A stretch of 64,000 bases of DNA from Salinimicrobium sp. TH3 (GCF_026676115.1 NZ_JAPONB010000003.1:332811-396810); one strand, 5' to 3'; shown: positions 44,462 through 54,141, counted from the first letter of the stretch. Notes: a model not told the origin generated them from the letters alone. A program made the numbers and translations.

Positions 44462-45376
44462 ATGGAAAAATTTGTAATCAATCCCGAAAATTATCGTTCA
44501 GAATATATTAAAAATTTAAATGAATGTTTTAACGGCTGGGGCGGAGATCGTGAATATGATTGGGTGTTTGAGAGGAAAGTGGGGGAGCATTCTGCTGACA
44601 TACTTTTAATAAGGAATGATGAAGACGGGGTAATTGCCGGCTCGGGAGTTTCTTACCGAAAATTGGAAGGGAAAGGAGTATCTGTTGAAATTGGCATCAT
44701 GACCGGTTCCTGGACCTTGCCGGCCGCCCGTAAAAAAGGTTGTTTCACCAAAATGATACACTGTTCAAAAGACTTATGCCATAACAAAGATGTACCTTTT
44801 CTCACAGCTTTTGTTACAGAGACAAATCCCAGTTCGCGTCGGCTCGAAACTGAAGGATCCTACATGTTTCCAAGCTTCCACCTATTTTCGCCCGAAGTGG
44901 TGTTTAAAGATAAAGGTCTTTCTCAGGCGAAGCTCAGAAGCAGTGGAAAAGACACCTACAGGCATATTTATGAAATCATGCAGAAACGACAATCTGATTT
45001 TATGAACTTTAGCTATACCTTTGAAGAATTTGTAGGGCAGTACCTGGAGAGGATAAAAGAGACAACGATCTTACAACTTGATGAAGATTTTGCAATTCTT
45101 GAAAATGGAGTGAACGAAGTAAAGGTTCTTTTGTTAACCTATTCAAATAAAGAATCATTGAGAAAAAACATTAAAACTGTAACTAATTGGTGCCTGGAGA
45201 ACAGATCCCTAAAAGCCTTTTTCTTTACAACCAGAGAAGAATTCCATCAGGTAGGCCGGGAACTTAATTTTATTATTTCTCCTGGATATTTTACTATACT
45301 GAGTTCTTCAAATGGAGAGGTTATGGATGATAGTCTTTTTAATACTCTAAATATAAATATGGCAGATAAGATGTAA
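44462..45376 (+). CDS. GNAT-like acyltransferase, diverged
   Basis: The 304-residue protein has EIGIMTGSWTLPAARKKGCFTKMI (CoA-binding loop, about residues 77-100) and FLTAFVTETNPSSRRLETEG. It lacks the FNTPN and SLGDL motifs of the three related GNAT proteins, so it is a different subfamily. It forms a tight pair with the deacetylase at 43532 and is followed by a GT4. Confidence 0.7.
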   Translation: MEKFVINPENYRSEYIKNLNECFNGWGGDREYDWVFERKVGEHSADILLIRNDEDGVIAGSGVSYRKLEGKGVSVEIGIMTGSWTLPAARKKGCFTKMIHCSKDLCHNKDVPFLTAFVTETNPSSRRLETEGSYMFPSFHLFSPEVVFKDKGLSQAKLRSSGKDTYRHIYEIMQKRQSDFMNFSYTFEEFVGQYLERIKETTILQLDEDFAILENGVNEVKVLLLTYSNKESLRKNIKTVTNWCLENRSLKAFFFTTREEFHQVGRELNFIISPGYFTILSSSNGEVMDDSLFNTLNINMADKM

Positions 45377-45414
45377 GCTTATTCCCTGCTAATTTTAGAT
45401 CCTGAGATTGAAAA

Positions 45415-46569
45415 ATGAAAAAACTTATTAGAATTACCACTGTTCCTTTATCTCTTGAAAAATTGCTGGAGGGGCAGCTAAATTTTATGCAAAGGGAATA
45501 TGAGGTGATTGCCGTTTCTTCAGAGAAAAATAAATTAAATGAACTCGGTAGAGAAATAGGGGTTCGCACCTATCCGGTGGCAATGACCAGGGAGATCACA
45601 CCAATAAAAGATTTGGGTTCTCTTTGGTATTTGTACCGTTTCTTAAAAAAGGAAAAGCCACTTATAGTTCATACACACACGCCCAAAGCTGGTGTGGCGG
45701 GAATGATAGCGGCAAAAATGGCTGGGGTTCCTCTAAGGTTACATACAGTTGCAGGTCTTCCTTTACTGGAAGCCCAAGGGCTGAAAAAGAAGATGCTTGA
45801 ATATGTTGAAAAGGTAACCTTTGCCAGTGCTACTCATGTTTACCCCAATTCTGTTCAGATTTACAAGTACTTAAAAGACAAAAAGTTTGCTTCCAAAGAT
45901 AAATTGAAGGTAATCGGTAAAGGAAGCTCTAATGGGATTGACACCGGATACTTCGATCCTTCACTCTTCCCTAATGAAGAAAATTTGAAAATCAGAAAAT
46001 CTGTTGGTATTCCGGAAAATGATCTTGTCTTTATCTTCGTGGGAAGGCTGGTGAGGGATAAAGGGATTAATGAACTGGTAGAAGCTTTTGATAAGGTAAA
46101 TAAAGAATTTCCTGAAACTTCCCTTTTATTGGTGGGACCTTTTGAAGCTGAACTGGATCCTTTAAAACCCGAAATTATAGAAAAGATGAGCATACATTCT
46201 AAAATAAAAGAGGTGGGATATCAAAGCGATGTAAGACCTTTCTTTTCTATTGCAGATGTACTTACATTTCCCAGTTACCGGGAAGGCTTTCCAAATGTGG
46301 TGATGCAGGCAGGTGCCATGGGATTGACATCAATTGTAACTGACATCAATGGCTGTAATGAAATAATCAAAGAAGGAGTGAACGGCACTATAATTCCTGT
46401 AAAGAACACCAAAGCTCTTTATGACGCTATGAAAAAGATGATCGTTGATGAAGAGTTTAGAAAATCCACAGGAGCCAAATCCAGAAAATTGATTAAAGAA
46501 AATTTTGAACGTCGGGAAGTATGGAAGGCTCTTTTAGCTGAATATAAACGTCTTGAAGCTCAATTGTAA
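45415..46569 (+). CDS. Family 4 glycosyltransferase (CapM/PglA-like)
   Basis: The 384-residue protein has MKKLIRITTVPLSLEKLL, AVSSEKNKLNELG, VHTHTPKAGVAGMIAAKMAGVP and the donor motif FPSYREGFPNVVMQAGAMG (about residues 283-301). This combination is seen in CapM and PglA relatives that add HexNAc to a lipid-linked first sugar. With a PglC-like initiator at 51800, it is the best candidate for adding the second sugar; this is inference. Confidence 0.85.
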   Translation: MKKLIRITTVPLSLEKLLEGQLNFMQREYEVIAVSSEKNKLNELGREIGVRTYPVAMTREITPIKDLGSLWYLYRFLKKEKPLIVHTHTPKAGVAGMIAAKMAGVPLRLHTVAGLPLLEAQGLKKKMLEYVEKVTFASATHVYPNSVQIYKYLKDKKFASKDKLKVIGKGSSNGIDTGYFDPSLFPNEENLKIRKSVGIPENDLVFIFVGRLVRDKGINELVEAFDKVNKEFPETSLLLVGPFEAELDPLKPEIIEKMSIHSKIKEVGYQSDVRPFFSIADVLTFPSYREGFPNVVMQAGAMGLTSIVTDINGCNEIIKEGVNGTIIPVKNTKALYDAMKKMIVDEEFRKSTGAKSRKLIKENFERREVWKALLAEYKRLEAQL

Positions 46570-46587
46570 CAAAAACGATAAAATTAT

Positions 46588-48492
46588 ATGTGTGGAATAA
46601 ACGGGTTGATCTCAACTGAAATTGAGAAGGCTTCAGCTATATCAGAAAAGCTGACGCTAATGAATCGGGAGATCATCCATCGGGGACCCGACCAGGATGG
46701 ATTTTTTGTTCAGGACAATGATATTTACTCTTTGGGAATGGCTATGCGCCGGCTTTCTATTATTGATCTTAGCACAGGAAAACAGCCTATGCTTTCTGAT
46801 GATAAAAAAGTCGCACTGGTCTTTAACGGAGAAATATATAATTACCTTTTTTTAAAACAAGAGTTACAAAAACAAGGATTTGAGTTTAATACTACTTCAG
46901 ATACAGAAGTAATTCTAAGACTGTATGAAAAATATGGCACCCGTTCTTTTGCTATGCTGGATGGCATGTTTGCATTCAGTATCTATGATAAAGATTTAGA
47001 TAAAGTTTTTATTGCCCGGGATTATTTTGGGGAAAAGCCTTTGTACTACACACAGGATGAAAAAACTTTTTACTGGGCCTCTGAGCTCAAATCTATAATT
47101 ATAAATAAGTTAAGGAAACCTGCAATCTCCAATAAGGGAATAAATCTTTATTTTCAGTTTACTTATATTCCTGCTCCATATACCATTTATGATAATATTT
47201 TTAAACTGGAAGCAAACCACTACCTGGAATATGATTGCAAGAAGTCTAAAATTTCGATCCATGAAATTGAACAACAATTGGACGAAAGTGACTTTTCTGA
47301 TATTAGTTTTAAGGAAGCTAAATCAAAAGCTCATGATCTGGTACAGGATAGCGTAAAAAGCAGATCGGTTTCCGATGTGCCTATAGGTACTTTTCTTTCC
47401 GGCGGGGTAGACTCTTCCGTAGTTTCCCTTTGTCTCGCTCAACAGACTTCAGCTAAAATTGATACTTTTTCGATAGGTTTTGAGAAAAAATCTTTTGATG
47501 AAAGCGATAAATCCAGGACAGTCGCTAATCTTATTGGCAGCAACCACCACGAGTTCATAGTGTCCGAAGGAGATATGAAGGACAGTGTGGAAAATATCCT
47601 CCTCAATTTTGATGAACCATTTGCGGATTCTTCTTCTTTACCTACTTACCTGGTGGCGCATAAAACAAGGCAGCAGGTAAAAGTGGCTCTTACAGGGGAC
47701 GGGGGAGACGAAGTTTTTGGTGGATATAATAAATATTACATAGGAAAGCTCAACAGTAAATATACCTCTTTTGTGCCTAAACCTATTCACAGGGCGGTTC
47801 AGAAAACAACCGCTCCTTTTCTTACTACCAAAGATGACAACAGGGGGTACAGGTTTAAGGCTAAACGTTTGCTTAAAGCAGTTAATTATGAAGGGGATTT
47901 TTATTATAATATAATGTCGCTGGGTTTCCCGCAGGAAGAATTGAAAAGTATTTTACAGAAAGAATTTCATGATTCTACAGCCCTCAATTATTATAAAGAA
48001 AAAATAGGCGACTCAAACAAGACCTTGCAGGATTTTAGAAAGATAGACCAACTGGTTAGTCTGGAAGGGGATATGCTTGTAAAAGTCGACAGGACAAGTA
48101 TGCTGACTTCTTTGGAAAGTCGTTCTCCTTTTCTGAATAAGGAGCTGTGGAATTTTACATCAAAGTTACCCGAGGATTATTTAATGAAAGGCTGGAACAA
48201 AAAATATCTTTTAAAAGAGGCTTTTAAAAAGTATTTTCCCGAAGGCTTTCTGGAGAAATCAAAGAAGGGGTTTGGCGTTCCGGTAGGGGACTGGCTTAGG
48301 GGATTTTTAAAAGAAGATTTAATCTCTTATGCAGATAATAATTTTCTTGAAATTCAGGGGATTTTTAATATAAAGGAAGTTAATAGCTTGGTAAATAATC
48401 ATCTATCAGGAAAGATTGATAATACTTTTAGAGTCTGGACCTTTTTCTGTTTTCAGAAGTGGTATAAACAAATTTATTCAAGCAATCATTAA
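46588..48492 (+). CDS. asnB: Glutamine-dependent asparagine synthetase-like amidotransferase
   Basis: The 634-residue protein has the N-terminal Ntn glutaminase with catalytic Cys2 (MCGINGL), RHRGPDQ-like IIHRGPDQDG, and a C-terminal synthetase domain with PP-loop FLSGGVDSSVV (about residues 269-279). It matches AsnB in length and order. In glycan loci such proteins (for example WbpS) amidate uronic acids of sugars, and UDP-uronic acid genes are present here. An ordinary asparagine synthetase role cannot be excluded. Confidence 0.88.
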   Translation: MCGINGLISTEIEKASAISEKLTLMNREIIHRGPDQDGFFVQDNDIYSLGMAMRRLSIIDLSTGKQPMLSDDKKVALVFNGEIYNYLFLKQELQKQGFEFNTTSDTEVILRLYEKYGTRSFAMLDGMFAFSIYDKDLDKVFIARDYFGEKPLYYTQDEKTFYWASELKSIIINKLRKPAISNKGINLYFQFTYIPAPYTIYDNIFKLEANHYLEYDCKKSKISIHEIEQQLDESDFSDISFKEAKSKAHDLVQDSVKSRSVSDVPIGTFLSGGVDSSVVSLCLAQQTSAKIDTFSIGFEKKSFDESDKSRTVANLIGSNHHEFIVSEGDMKDSVENILLNFDEPFADSSSLPTYLVAHKTRQQVKVALTGDGGDEVFGGYNKYYIGKLNSKYTSFVPKPIHRAVQKTTAPFLTTKDDNRGYRFKAKRLLKAVNYEGDFYYNIMSLGFPQEELKSILQKEFHDSTALNYYKEKIGDSNKTLQDFRKIDQLVSLEGDMLVKVDRTSMLTSLESRSPFLNKELWNFTSKLPEDYLMKGWNKKYLLKEAFKKYFPEGFLEKSKKGFGVPVGDWLRGFLKEDLISYADNNFLEIQGIFNIKEVNSLVNNHLSGKIDNTFRVWTFFCFQKWYKQIYSSNH

Positions 48493-48682
48493 TTTAGATT
48501 TTATTGACATGCTACCTGAGTCTGATTCTACAATTAATTGAAGTATAATTGCTGTTTCTTGTGAATAATCAATATTTTTAGAACCTTAGGTTAAAGGTAA
48601 AGTAATTAGAATAAGAAAATTTTCTTATGGTTAAATTTTGGAATCGTGTTAATTCCTCCACTGTCTTAATAAACCTTTTTTA

Positions 48683-49825
48683 ATGAAGGTATTATATTTA
48701 ATTGATTCTTTGGAAGGTTATGGAGCAGAAAAAAGTTTGGTGCATATTGCTTTGAATATGACCACTGTAACTCCCGTTTTTGTTCATATTTATAAGGGTG
48801 AAAAACTTAAAGCCACTCTGGAAGAAAAAGGAATAAAGGTTTATTCTCTGAATCTAGATCACCTATATGGGTTTAAAAAAGCTGTTGAGCTACTTTCTCA
48901 AATATTGATAAAAGAGAATCCAGAGATTTTACATTCTACTTTATTCAGGGCCGAAATAGTAGGGCGATTAATGAAAAAAAAATTTCCTAATGTCATTTTG
49001 GTGGGAAGCTTTGTAAGTAATTCTTATGGTAAATTGCGTTACTCCCAATTGTCTTTTCTTGCTCGTATAAAACTCTTCTCCATTCAACAAATTGACAGGG
49101 CCACCGCTGGAAGGGTTGATTATTTCATATGTAATTCTAAAACAATAAAGATATCTAATATTAAAGCTTTGGGAATACCGGAGGATAAAGTTCATGTCAT
49201 TTACAGGGGAAGAAGTTTTGAAGGAAGTAAAAATTCGAACAAATACATTTATCCATTTCTAAATGAAATAAAAAATGAAAATAAAAAGATCTTTCTGAAT
49301 GTGGGAAGATTGGCAAAAGGCAAAGGTCAATTGGATTTACTTAAGGCTTTTCATATGTTGAATCAGCGCAAGTCGGGAAATATACTTGTTGTGGCTGGTG
49401 ACGGTCCCCTTAGAGAAGAGTTAAGTCAGACTATTAAGGAAATGAAACTGGAAGAAGATGTATATCTAATTGGATATACAGAAGAGGTTCCTGAGCTTTT
49501 TTCAATGGTAGACTTTTTTGTTTTTCCAAGTTATTTCGAAGGGCTTCCCGGAGCTCTTATAGAAGCCACTATTTATAATACACCTTCAATAGTTTCGGAT
49601 ATTATGGAAAATAAAGAGTGCTTACCTGCAGATGGTGCCCTCTTTTTTCAGCCGGGAAACATAAACCAGTTAAGTGAAAAGATGGAAGAAGCTCTATATA
49701 TTGAAAATTGGGAACCACGAGTAAAAAAAGCATTTGAATACGCTCAGGAAAATTTTAGAATTGAATGCATAAGTAAGGAATATGAAATTTTTTACACTCA
49801 GATTAAGAGTAAATTTAAGAAGTAA
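48683..49825 (+). CDS. Family 4 glycosyltransferase, paralogue of the 32128 gene
   Basis: The 380-residue protein starts VLYLIDSLEGYGAEKSLVHIA and has PSYFEGLPGALIEATIYN as donor region. Its N-terminal 170 residues align closely with the GT4 at 32128, including FVHIYKGEKL, GIKVYSLN and LHSTLFRAEI. Both lie near modification genes. Its end overlaps the end of the minus-strand GT2 gene by 11 bases. Confidence 0.88.
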   Translation: MKVLYLIDSLEGYGAEKSLVHIALNMTTVTPVFVHIYKGEKLKATLEEKGIKVYSLNLDHLYGFKKAVELLSQILIKENPEILHSTLFRAEIVGRLMKKKFPNVILVGSFVSNSYGKLRYSQLSFLARIKLFSIQQIDRATAGRVDYFICNSKTIKISNIKALGIPEDKVHVIYRGRSFEGSKNSNKYIYPFLNEIKNENKKIFLNVGRLAKGKGQLDLLKAFHMLNQRKSGNILVVAGDGPLREELSQTIKEMKLEEDVYLIGYTEEVPELFSMVDFFVFPSYFEGLPGALIEATIYNTPSIVSDIMENKECLPADGALFFQPGNINQLSEKMEEALYIENWEPRVKKAFEYAQENFRIECISKEYEIFYTQIKSKFKK

Positions 49826-50792
49826 GTTTCTTCCAATTTTTAATTAACAGAAGGGTTTTCCTAAAATTTAATTGAGTAAGATTTAAAAAAACCAAATATC
49901 TCTTAATCTTATTAATTTTTTTTTGAAAGATGGATACTATATCCCTTTTACCTTGTTTCGAATAGTAATATGTTAATTGTTGGTAAGTATTAATTTTCGC
50001 ATATAATTTAGGTTCCAGGGCCATATTACTCCACATCCCTTCTTCATGGGTTCTATAATAAGCAGGCTGAATTTCTTGTAAAAATTTTCCAGGCCCCTTT
50101 TCCCCAAGCAAGGAGCAGAGAAAAACGTCCATAGCAATAACATTTGCAATTTCTTGAGGAAGGTCCTTATTTAAAATATTTCTAAAGAAAATTGTTAGAG
50201 GGGCTGGATGTACAAAAGAAAAGATCAATTCATCAGCTTTCAAATCCCTTTTTATGGGACACGCTTTGGGTGAGAAGCTTATAATCTGTCCATTTGCGTT
50301 TAGGATTTTGTAGTTGTGGTAACAAATTGAATAAGAAAGGTTCTGCTCCATAAAACTGAATTGCTTTTGAAGTTTATAGGGATCCCCCCAAAAATCATCT
50401 CCTTCACAAATAGCAACATATTTTCCATTTGCATGGAAAAAATTATTTAAAATGGGGAAATTCCCCGTTGGTACATCCGAAACTCTAATATTATTAGATC
50501 TGGAATGAAGGAATAATCTTATTTTATAAGGATATTTTAGCGCAAAGTCAATACATATTGCCCGTGTGTCATCACTGGATTCATCTTCTGAAAGTAAAAT
50601 TTCAAAAGGAAAATCCGTTTTCTGAGACAGAATACTTTTCAGACACTGGGAAATAAATTTTTCATGATTATATGCTTGAACACATACTGAAACCAAGGGA
50701 TTTTCCTTTACTTGATGAGAAAATTCTTTTACGGGGCTAAATTCGAATTTTGATTTGAATTCTTTAAAAGTCATAAATAATAAGTTGGACAT
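49815..50792 (-). CDS. Family 2 glycosyltransferase
   Basis: The 325-residue protein has PLVSVCVQAYNHEKFISQCL (about residues 32-51), EILLSEDESSDDT and CEGDDFWGDPYKLQ, the metal-binding and acceptor motifs typical of GT-A capsule glycosyltransferases. It runs against the GT4 at 48683 with an 11-base convergent overlap and follows the NeuD-like gene after 32 bases as second gene of a minus-strand unit. Confidence 0.85.
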   Translation of the reverse strand: MSNLLFMTFKEFKSKFEFSPVKEFSHQVKENPLVSVCVQAYNHEKFISQCLKSILSQKTDFPFEILLSEDESSDDTRAICIDFALKYPYKIRLFLHSRSNNIRVSDVPTGNFPILNNFFHANGKYVAICEGDDFWGDPYKLQKQFSFMEQNLSYSICYHNYKILNANGQIISFSPKACPIKRDLKADELIFSFVHPAPLTIFFRNILNKDLPQEIANVIAMDVFLCSLLGEKGPGKFLQEIQPAYYRTHEEGMWSNMALEPKLYAKINTYQQLTYYYSKQGKRDIVSIFQKKINKIKRYLVFLNLTQLNFRKTLLLIKNWKKLTS

Positions 50793-50824
50793 AATTCCTT
50801 ATAAAGGAGAAAAGCATAGATCAT

Positions 50825-51508
50825 TTATTGAAGATGTTTGTTGTTCATTTTGTCATAGGTAATAGTTCTCTTTTTAGTAGGAGAAGGGCTATATACTTCA
50901 CCGTCACCTGTATCCTTAGTAATAACTGCTCCCATTCCTATAACATTCCTCTTTCCAATTTTCACATCAGGTTTTATGGAGCAATTAATCCCTAAAAAGG
51001 AATTTTGTCCGATCACAACATTAGATCCAATTACTGGATGACTCAATAGTGAATTTTTACAAACTTTAGTATGATGTCCAATTCTAACTCCAATTAAAAT
51101 ACAGTTATCTTCAATTTCTACAAAAGGTTGTATTCCTGATCCCCCTCCAATAAAAACATTTTCCCCATATTTTAAATTTTCCATATAGCTGGCAAAAGAG
51201 GAAACATAGCTGGCTAATTTATATCCTTTACTTTTGGCCGCTAAAAATATTCGCTCGCGTACTATGTCATTGCCAACTGTTATAAACAGCTCATATTCCT
51301 CTGGTGAAAACTTACTCTCAATATCATCAAAATTTATGAGCGGCAAATCCGAAGATATTTCCTTTTTTACCTTTAAATAAGATCCTTCTACACAATAAGC
51401 CACAACATCGTAAGGACTATCCTGGTTAAAAACGTAAGCAATGTATTCGGCAAATTTACCCAATCCGTAAATTATCAGCTTCTTTTTCATTTTACTATTT
51501 TTCTTCAA
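50825..51508 (-). CDS. NeuD-family acyltransferase (PglD/LbH type)
   Basis: The 227-residue protein has an N-terminal nucleotide-binding-like region KKLIIYGLGKFAEYIAYVF and C-terminal left-handed beta-helix repeats (GIQPFVEIEDNCILIG, GSNVVIGQNSFLG, VIGMGAVITKD). The family acetylates sugar amines or hydroxyls with acetyl-CoA. It is the first gene of the minus-strand unit and divergent from the pgl-like operon. A second member is at 52407. Confidence 0.83.
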   Translation of the reverse strand: MKKNSKMKKKLIIYGLGKFAEYIAYVFNQDSPYDVVAYCVEGSYLKVKKEISSDLPLINFDDIESKFSPEEYELFITVGNDIVRERIFLAAKSKGYKLASYVSSFASYMENLKYGENVFIGGGSGIQPFVEIEDNCILIGVRIGHHTKVCKNSLLSHPVIGSNVVIGQNSFLGINCSIKPDVKIGKRNVIGMGAVITKDTGDGEVYSPSPTKKRTITYDKMNNKHLQ

Positions 51509-51637
51509 ATTCTTTGATTATGGCTTGTTCAATTTTGCGCTCGGTTATATCTCAGTTCTAGATTCTATTTTAATTATTATCGTACTCTTCATTTAACTCT
51601 TAATATCTTTTTGGGGAAATAACTTTCAAGAAGGTTT

Positions 51638-51645
51638 CAAAAATA
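51638..51645 (-). promoter_or_regulatory. Putative -7 box of the minus-strand NeuD-like gene
   Basis: The plus strand reads caaaaata, so the minus strand has TATTTTTG, fitting TAnnTTTG, 130 bases before the start at 51508. No clear -33 element is seen. The 291-base divergent gap also holds the plus-strand box at 51774 and no gene. Confidence 0.28.
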
Positions 51646-51773
51646 TTAGAATTTTAAAATTCCATTAAGAATAGTTTTATAATCGATTATTATTTTTAGC
51701 TAATTTAGATTTCTGGATTATTACCAAAAATCCTTTAACAAAACTTTACATAGGTGTTTCCTGCCAAATCTAT

Positions 51774-51781
51774 TAGTTTTG
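51774..51781 (+). promoter_or_regulatory. Putative -7 box of the pgl-like/wza operon
   Basis: TAGTTTTG matches TAnnTTTG and lies 18 bases before the GTG start at 51800. No TTTG stands at the ideal distance. It would drive the compact run from the initiating transferase through wza and wzc. Confidence 0.45.
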
Positions 51782-51799
51782 TAGCGAAAAATAGAGTGC

Positions 51800-52405
51800 G
51801 TGTACAGGATTTTTTTTAAACATTTAATAGACTTTTTATTGTCCTTCTTCGGGTTTATTTTTTTATTGCCCATTTTTATTTTAATAACAATTCTTCTGGC
51901 TATTTATAACGGGGGAAACCCTTTTTTTATGCAAATTAGACCTGGGAAGAATGCTCGTTTGTTTAAAATAATCAAATTTAAAACAATGAGTGATGCCAGA
52001 GATGATGAGGGAAATTTATTGCCAGATTCTGATAGATTAACTTTTATTGGTAGAATTGTGAGAAAAACATCTCTGGATGAAATTCCTCAGTTAATTAATG
52101 TAATAAAGGGAGATATGAGCCTAATAGGGCCAAGACCCTTATTACCTGAATACTTAGATCATTTTAGTAATTTCGAAATGCAACGTCACAAAGTTCGTCC
52201 GGGAATTACTGGATTGGCTGCTGTAAAGGGAAGGAATTCTATTAGCTGGCAAAAGAAATTTGAATATGACGTATGGTATGTGGATAATGTTTCCATGTGG
52301 ATGGATATTAAAATATTGTGGTGGACTATGTTAAAGGTTTTAAAATCTGAAGGAGTTAATTCTGCGCACATGTCAACTGCAGAGCCTTTTAAAGGAAATA
52401 ATTAA
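51800..52405 (+). CDS. Initiating sugar phosphate transferase (PglC-like phosphoglycosyltransferase)
   Basis: The enzyme moves a sugar phosphate from UDP-sugar to undecaprenyl phosphate and starts the repeat unit. The 201-residue protein has one N-terminal membrane hairpin (LSFFGFIFLLPIFILITILLA), FKTMSDARD, the catalytic Asp-Glu pair in TSLDEIPQL (about residues 92-100) and SLIGPRPLLP. Short length matches monotopic PglC rather than WcaJ, which has extra membrane segments. It starts at GTG 51800. PglD-, PglE- and PglF-like genes follow, suggesting diacetamido-bacillosamine as first sugar. Confidence 0.9.
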   Translation: MYRIFFKHLIDFLLSFFGFIFLLPIFILITILLAIYNGGNPFFMQIRPGKNARLFKIIKFKTMSDARDDEGNLLPDSDRLTFIGRIVRKTSLDEIPQLINVIKGDMSLIGPRPLLPEYLDHFSNFEMQRHKVRPGITGLAAVKGRNSISWQKKFEYDVWYVDNVSMWMDIKILWWTMLKVLKSEGVNSAHMSTAEPFKGNN

Positions 52406-52406
52406 T

Positions 52407-53018
52407 ATGAATATATACGGTGCCAGTGGTCATGGTAAAGTTATAATAGGTATTGTCCATTCCCGGATGGAGCAAATCCATCAAATTTTAGATGATAATC
52501 CAGTTATTACTGGAATTTATGATTATCCTGTTGTACATAAATATACTCCGGAAATATTAAGGCGCAAAACTATTGTGGCTATTGGGAATAATAGGACGAG
52601 GAAAAAAATTGTAAAACGTTTTCCAGGACCCTTCCATAAGGGAATTAGCCACTCAAATGCAGTTGTAGATGGCACTGTAGAATTGGGTGAAGGGACCGTA
52701 ATTATGGCCAATGCTGCCGTAAATGCAGATACAATAATCGGTACCCACTGTATAATTAACACCGGGAGCGTCGTCGAGCATGACTGTGTGATTGAAAATT
52801 TCGTACATATTTCTCCGGGTGCTGTTTTAGCTGGAGGGGTGAAAATAGGGGAGGGTTCTCACATAGGTGTTGGTGCGGTGGTGATTCCCGGTAAAGAGAT
52901 TGGCAAGTGGTGTACTATAGGTGCCGGTGCAGTAATAATTGAGGATGTTCCGGATTTCGCTACTGTTGTAGGTAATCCTGGAAAGATCATTAAAATAGCA
53001 AATACAACAAATGAATAA
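52407..53018 (+). CDS. PglD-like sugar N-acetyltransferase
   Basis: The 203-residue protein has an N-terminal MNIYGASGHGKVI segment and C-terminal hexapeptide repeats with the catalytic-type histidine in NTGSVVEHDCVIENFVHISPG (about residues 115-135), as in PglD. PglD acetylates the 4-amino group of the PglE product. It follows the initiating transferase by 1 base and overlaps the aminotransferase by 8 bases, so the four genes form one module. Confidence 0.87.
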   Translation: MNIYGASGHGKVIIGIVHSRMEQIHQILDDNPVITGIYDYPVVHKYTPEILRRKTIVAIGNNRTRKKIVKRFPGPFHKGISHSNAVVDGTVELGEGTVIMANAAVNADTIIGTHCIINTGSVVEHDCVIENFVHISPGAVLAGGVKIGEGSHIGVGAVVIPGKEIGKWCTIGAGAVIIEDVPDFATVVGNPGKIIKIANTTNE

Positions 53019-54141
53019 AGATAAAATATGGTTGTCTTCTCCTCACATGGGAGGAAATGAGTTAACTTATATTCATGAAGCCTTCCAGCAGAATTGGATT
53101 GCTCCTTTGGGTCCCAATGTGAATGGATTTGAGGAGGATATTAAAAAGTATTTACAGAGTGATATTCACGTTGCCGCCTTAAGTTCTGGAACGGCAGCCC
53201 TTCATCTCGCTTTGAAGTTGGTAGGTGTGGAAAGGGGAGATGAAGTCCTTTGTCAAAGCCTTACCTTTGCGGCTTCCGCTAATCCAATTGTTTATTTAGG
53301 TGCAAGACCTGTGTTTGTAGATAGTGAAGAGGATACTCTTAATATTTCTCCTGTCTTCCTTGAAGAAGCCATTAAAGACCGGATAAAAAAAGGAAGAAAA
53401 CCTAAAGCAATAATTGGCGTACATTTATACGGAATGCCATACAAGATTGATGAAGTCCATGAGGTGGCTGCCCGGTATGAAATTCCTATTATTGAGGACA
53501 GTGCTGAAGCTTTAGGTAGTTCTTATAAAGGACAAAAATGTGGAACTTTTGGAGAGTTCTCCATTCTTTCCTTTAATGGAAATAAAATTATCACTACATC
53601 TGGAGGAGGGGCTTTAATCACCCGCACGCAAGAGTTAAAAGAAAAAATTGTATTTCTTGCAACCCAGGCGCGGGATGAAGCGCCACATTACCAACACAGT
53701 GAAATTGGTTACAATTATAGACTGAGCAACATAGCTGCAGGTATTGGTAGGGGGCAAATGGAGATTTTGGATGCACATGTTGATAAACGAAGGGAGATGA
53801 ATGAGTTTTATAAGAGACTGTTTAGTGCAGTTAAAGAAGTTAAAGTATTGAGTGAACCTGAAAATACTTACTTTTGTAACCACTGGCTCACAGTTATTAT
53901 AGCAGAAGAAGGAGGGGCTTTTAATACAGAGGCGCTTCGGTTATACCTGGAGCAAGAAAACATTGAGAGCAGACCTCTATGGAAGCCAATGCACTTACAG
54001 CCGGTTTTTAAAGATGCTTCCTTTTATGGAAATGGAGTGGCGGCAGCAGCTTTTAAAAACGGCTTATGTCTCCCTTCAGGTTCAAATCTTGGAGAAAATG
54101 AGAGAAACCGGATAAATGCAGCGATAAATAATTTTCTTTAG
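53011..54141 (+). CDS. PglE-like UDP-4-amino-sugar aminotransferase
   Basis: This 376-residue DegT-family enzyme starts WLSSPHMGGNELTYI and LQSDIHVAALSSGTAALHL. The PLP lysine K192 is in SFNGNKIITTSGGG, a PglE-type sequence rather than the HPVK of PseC, with the aspartate in EDSAEALGSSYKG. It would aminate the 4-keto product of the dehydratase encoded next. It overlaps the acetyltransferase gene by 8 bases. Confidence 0.88.
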   Translation: MNKDKIWLSSPHMGGNELTYIHEAFQQNWIAPLGPNVNGFEEDIKKYLQSDIHVAALSSGTAALHLALKLVGVERGDEVLCQSLTFAASANPIVYLGARPVFVDSEEDTLNISPVFLEEAIKDRIKKGRKPKAIIGVHLYGMPYKIDEVHEVAARYEIPIIEDSAEALGSSYKGQKCGTFGEFSILSFNGNKIITTSGGGALITRTQELKEKIVFLATQARDEAPHYQHSEIGYNYRLSNIAAGIGRGQMEILDAHVDKRREMNEFYKRLFSAVKEVKVLSEPENTYFCNHWLTVIIAEEGGAFNTEALRLYLEQENIESRPLWKPMHLQPVFKDASFYGNGVAAAAFKNGLCLPSGSNLGENERNRINAAINNFL

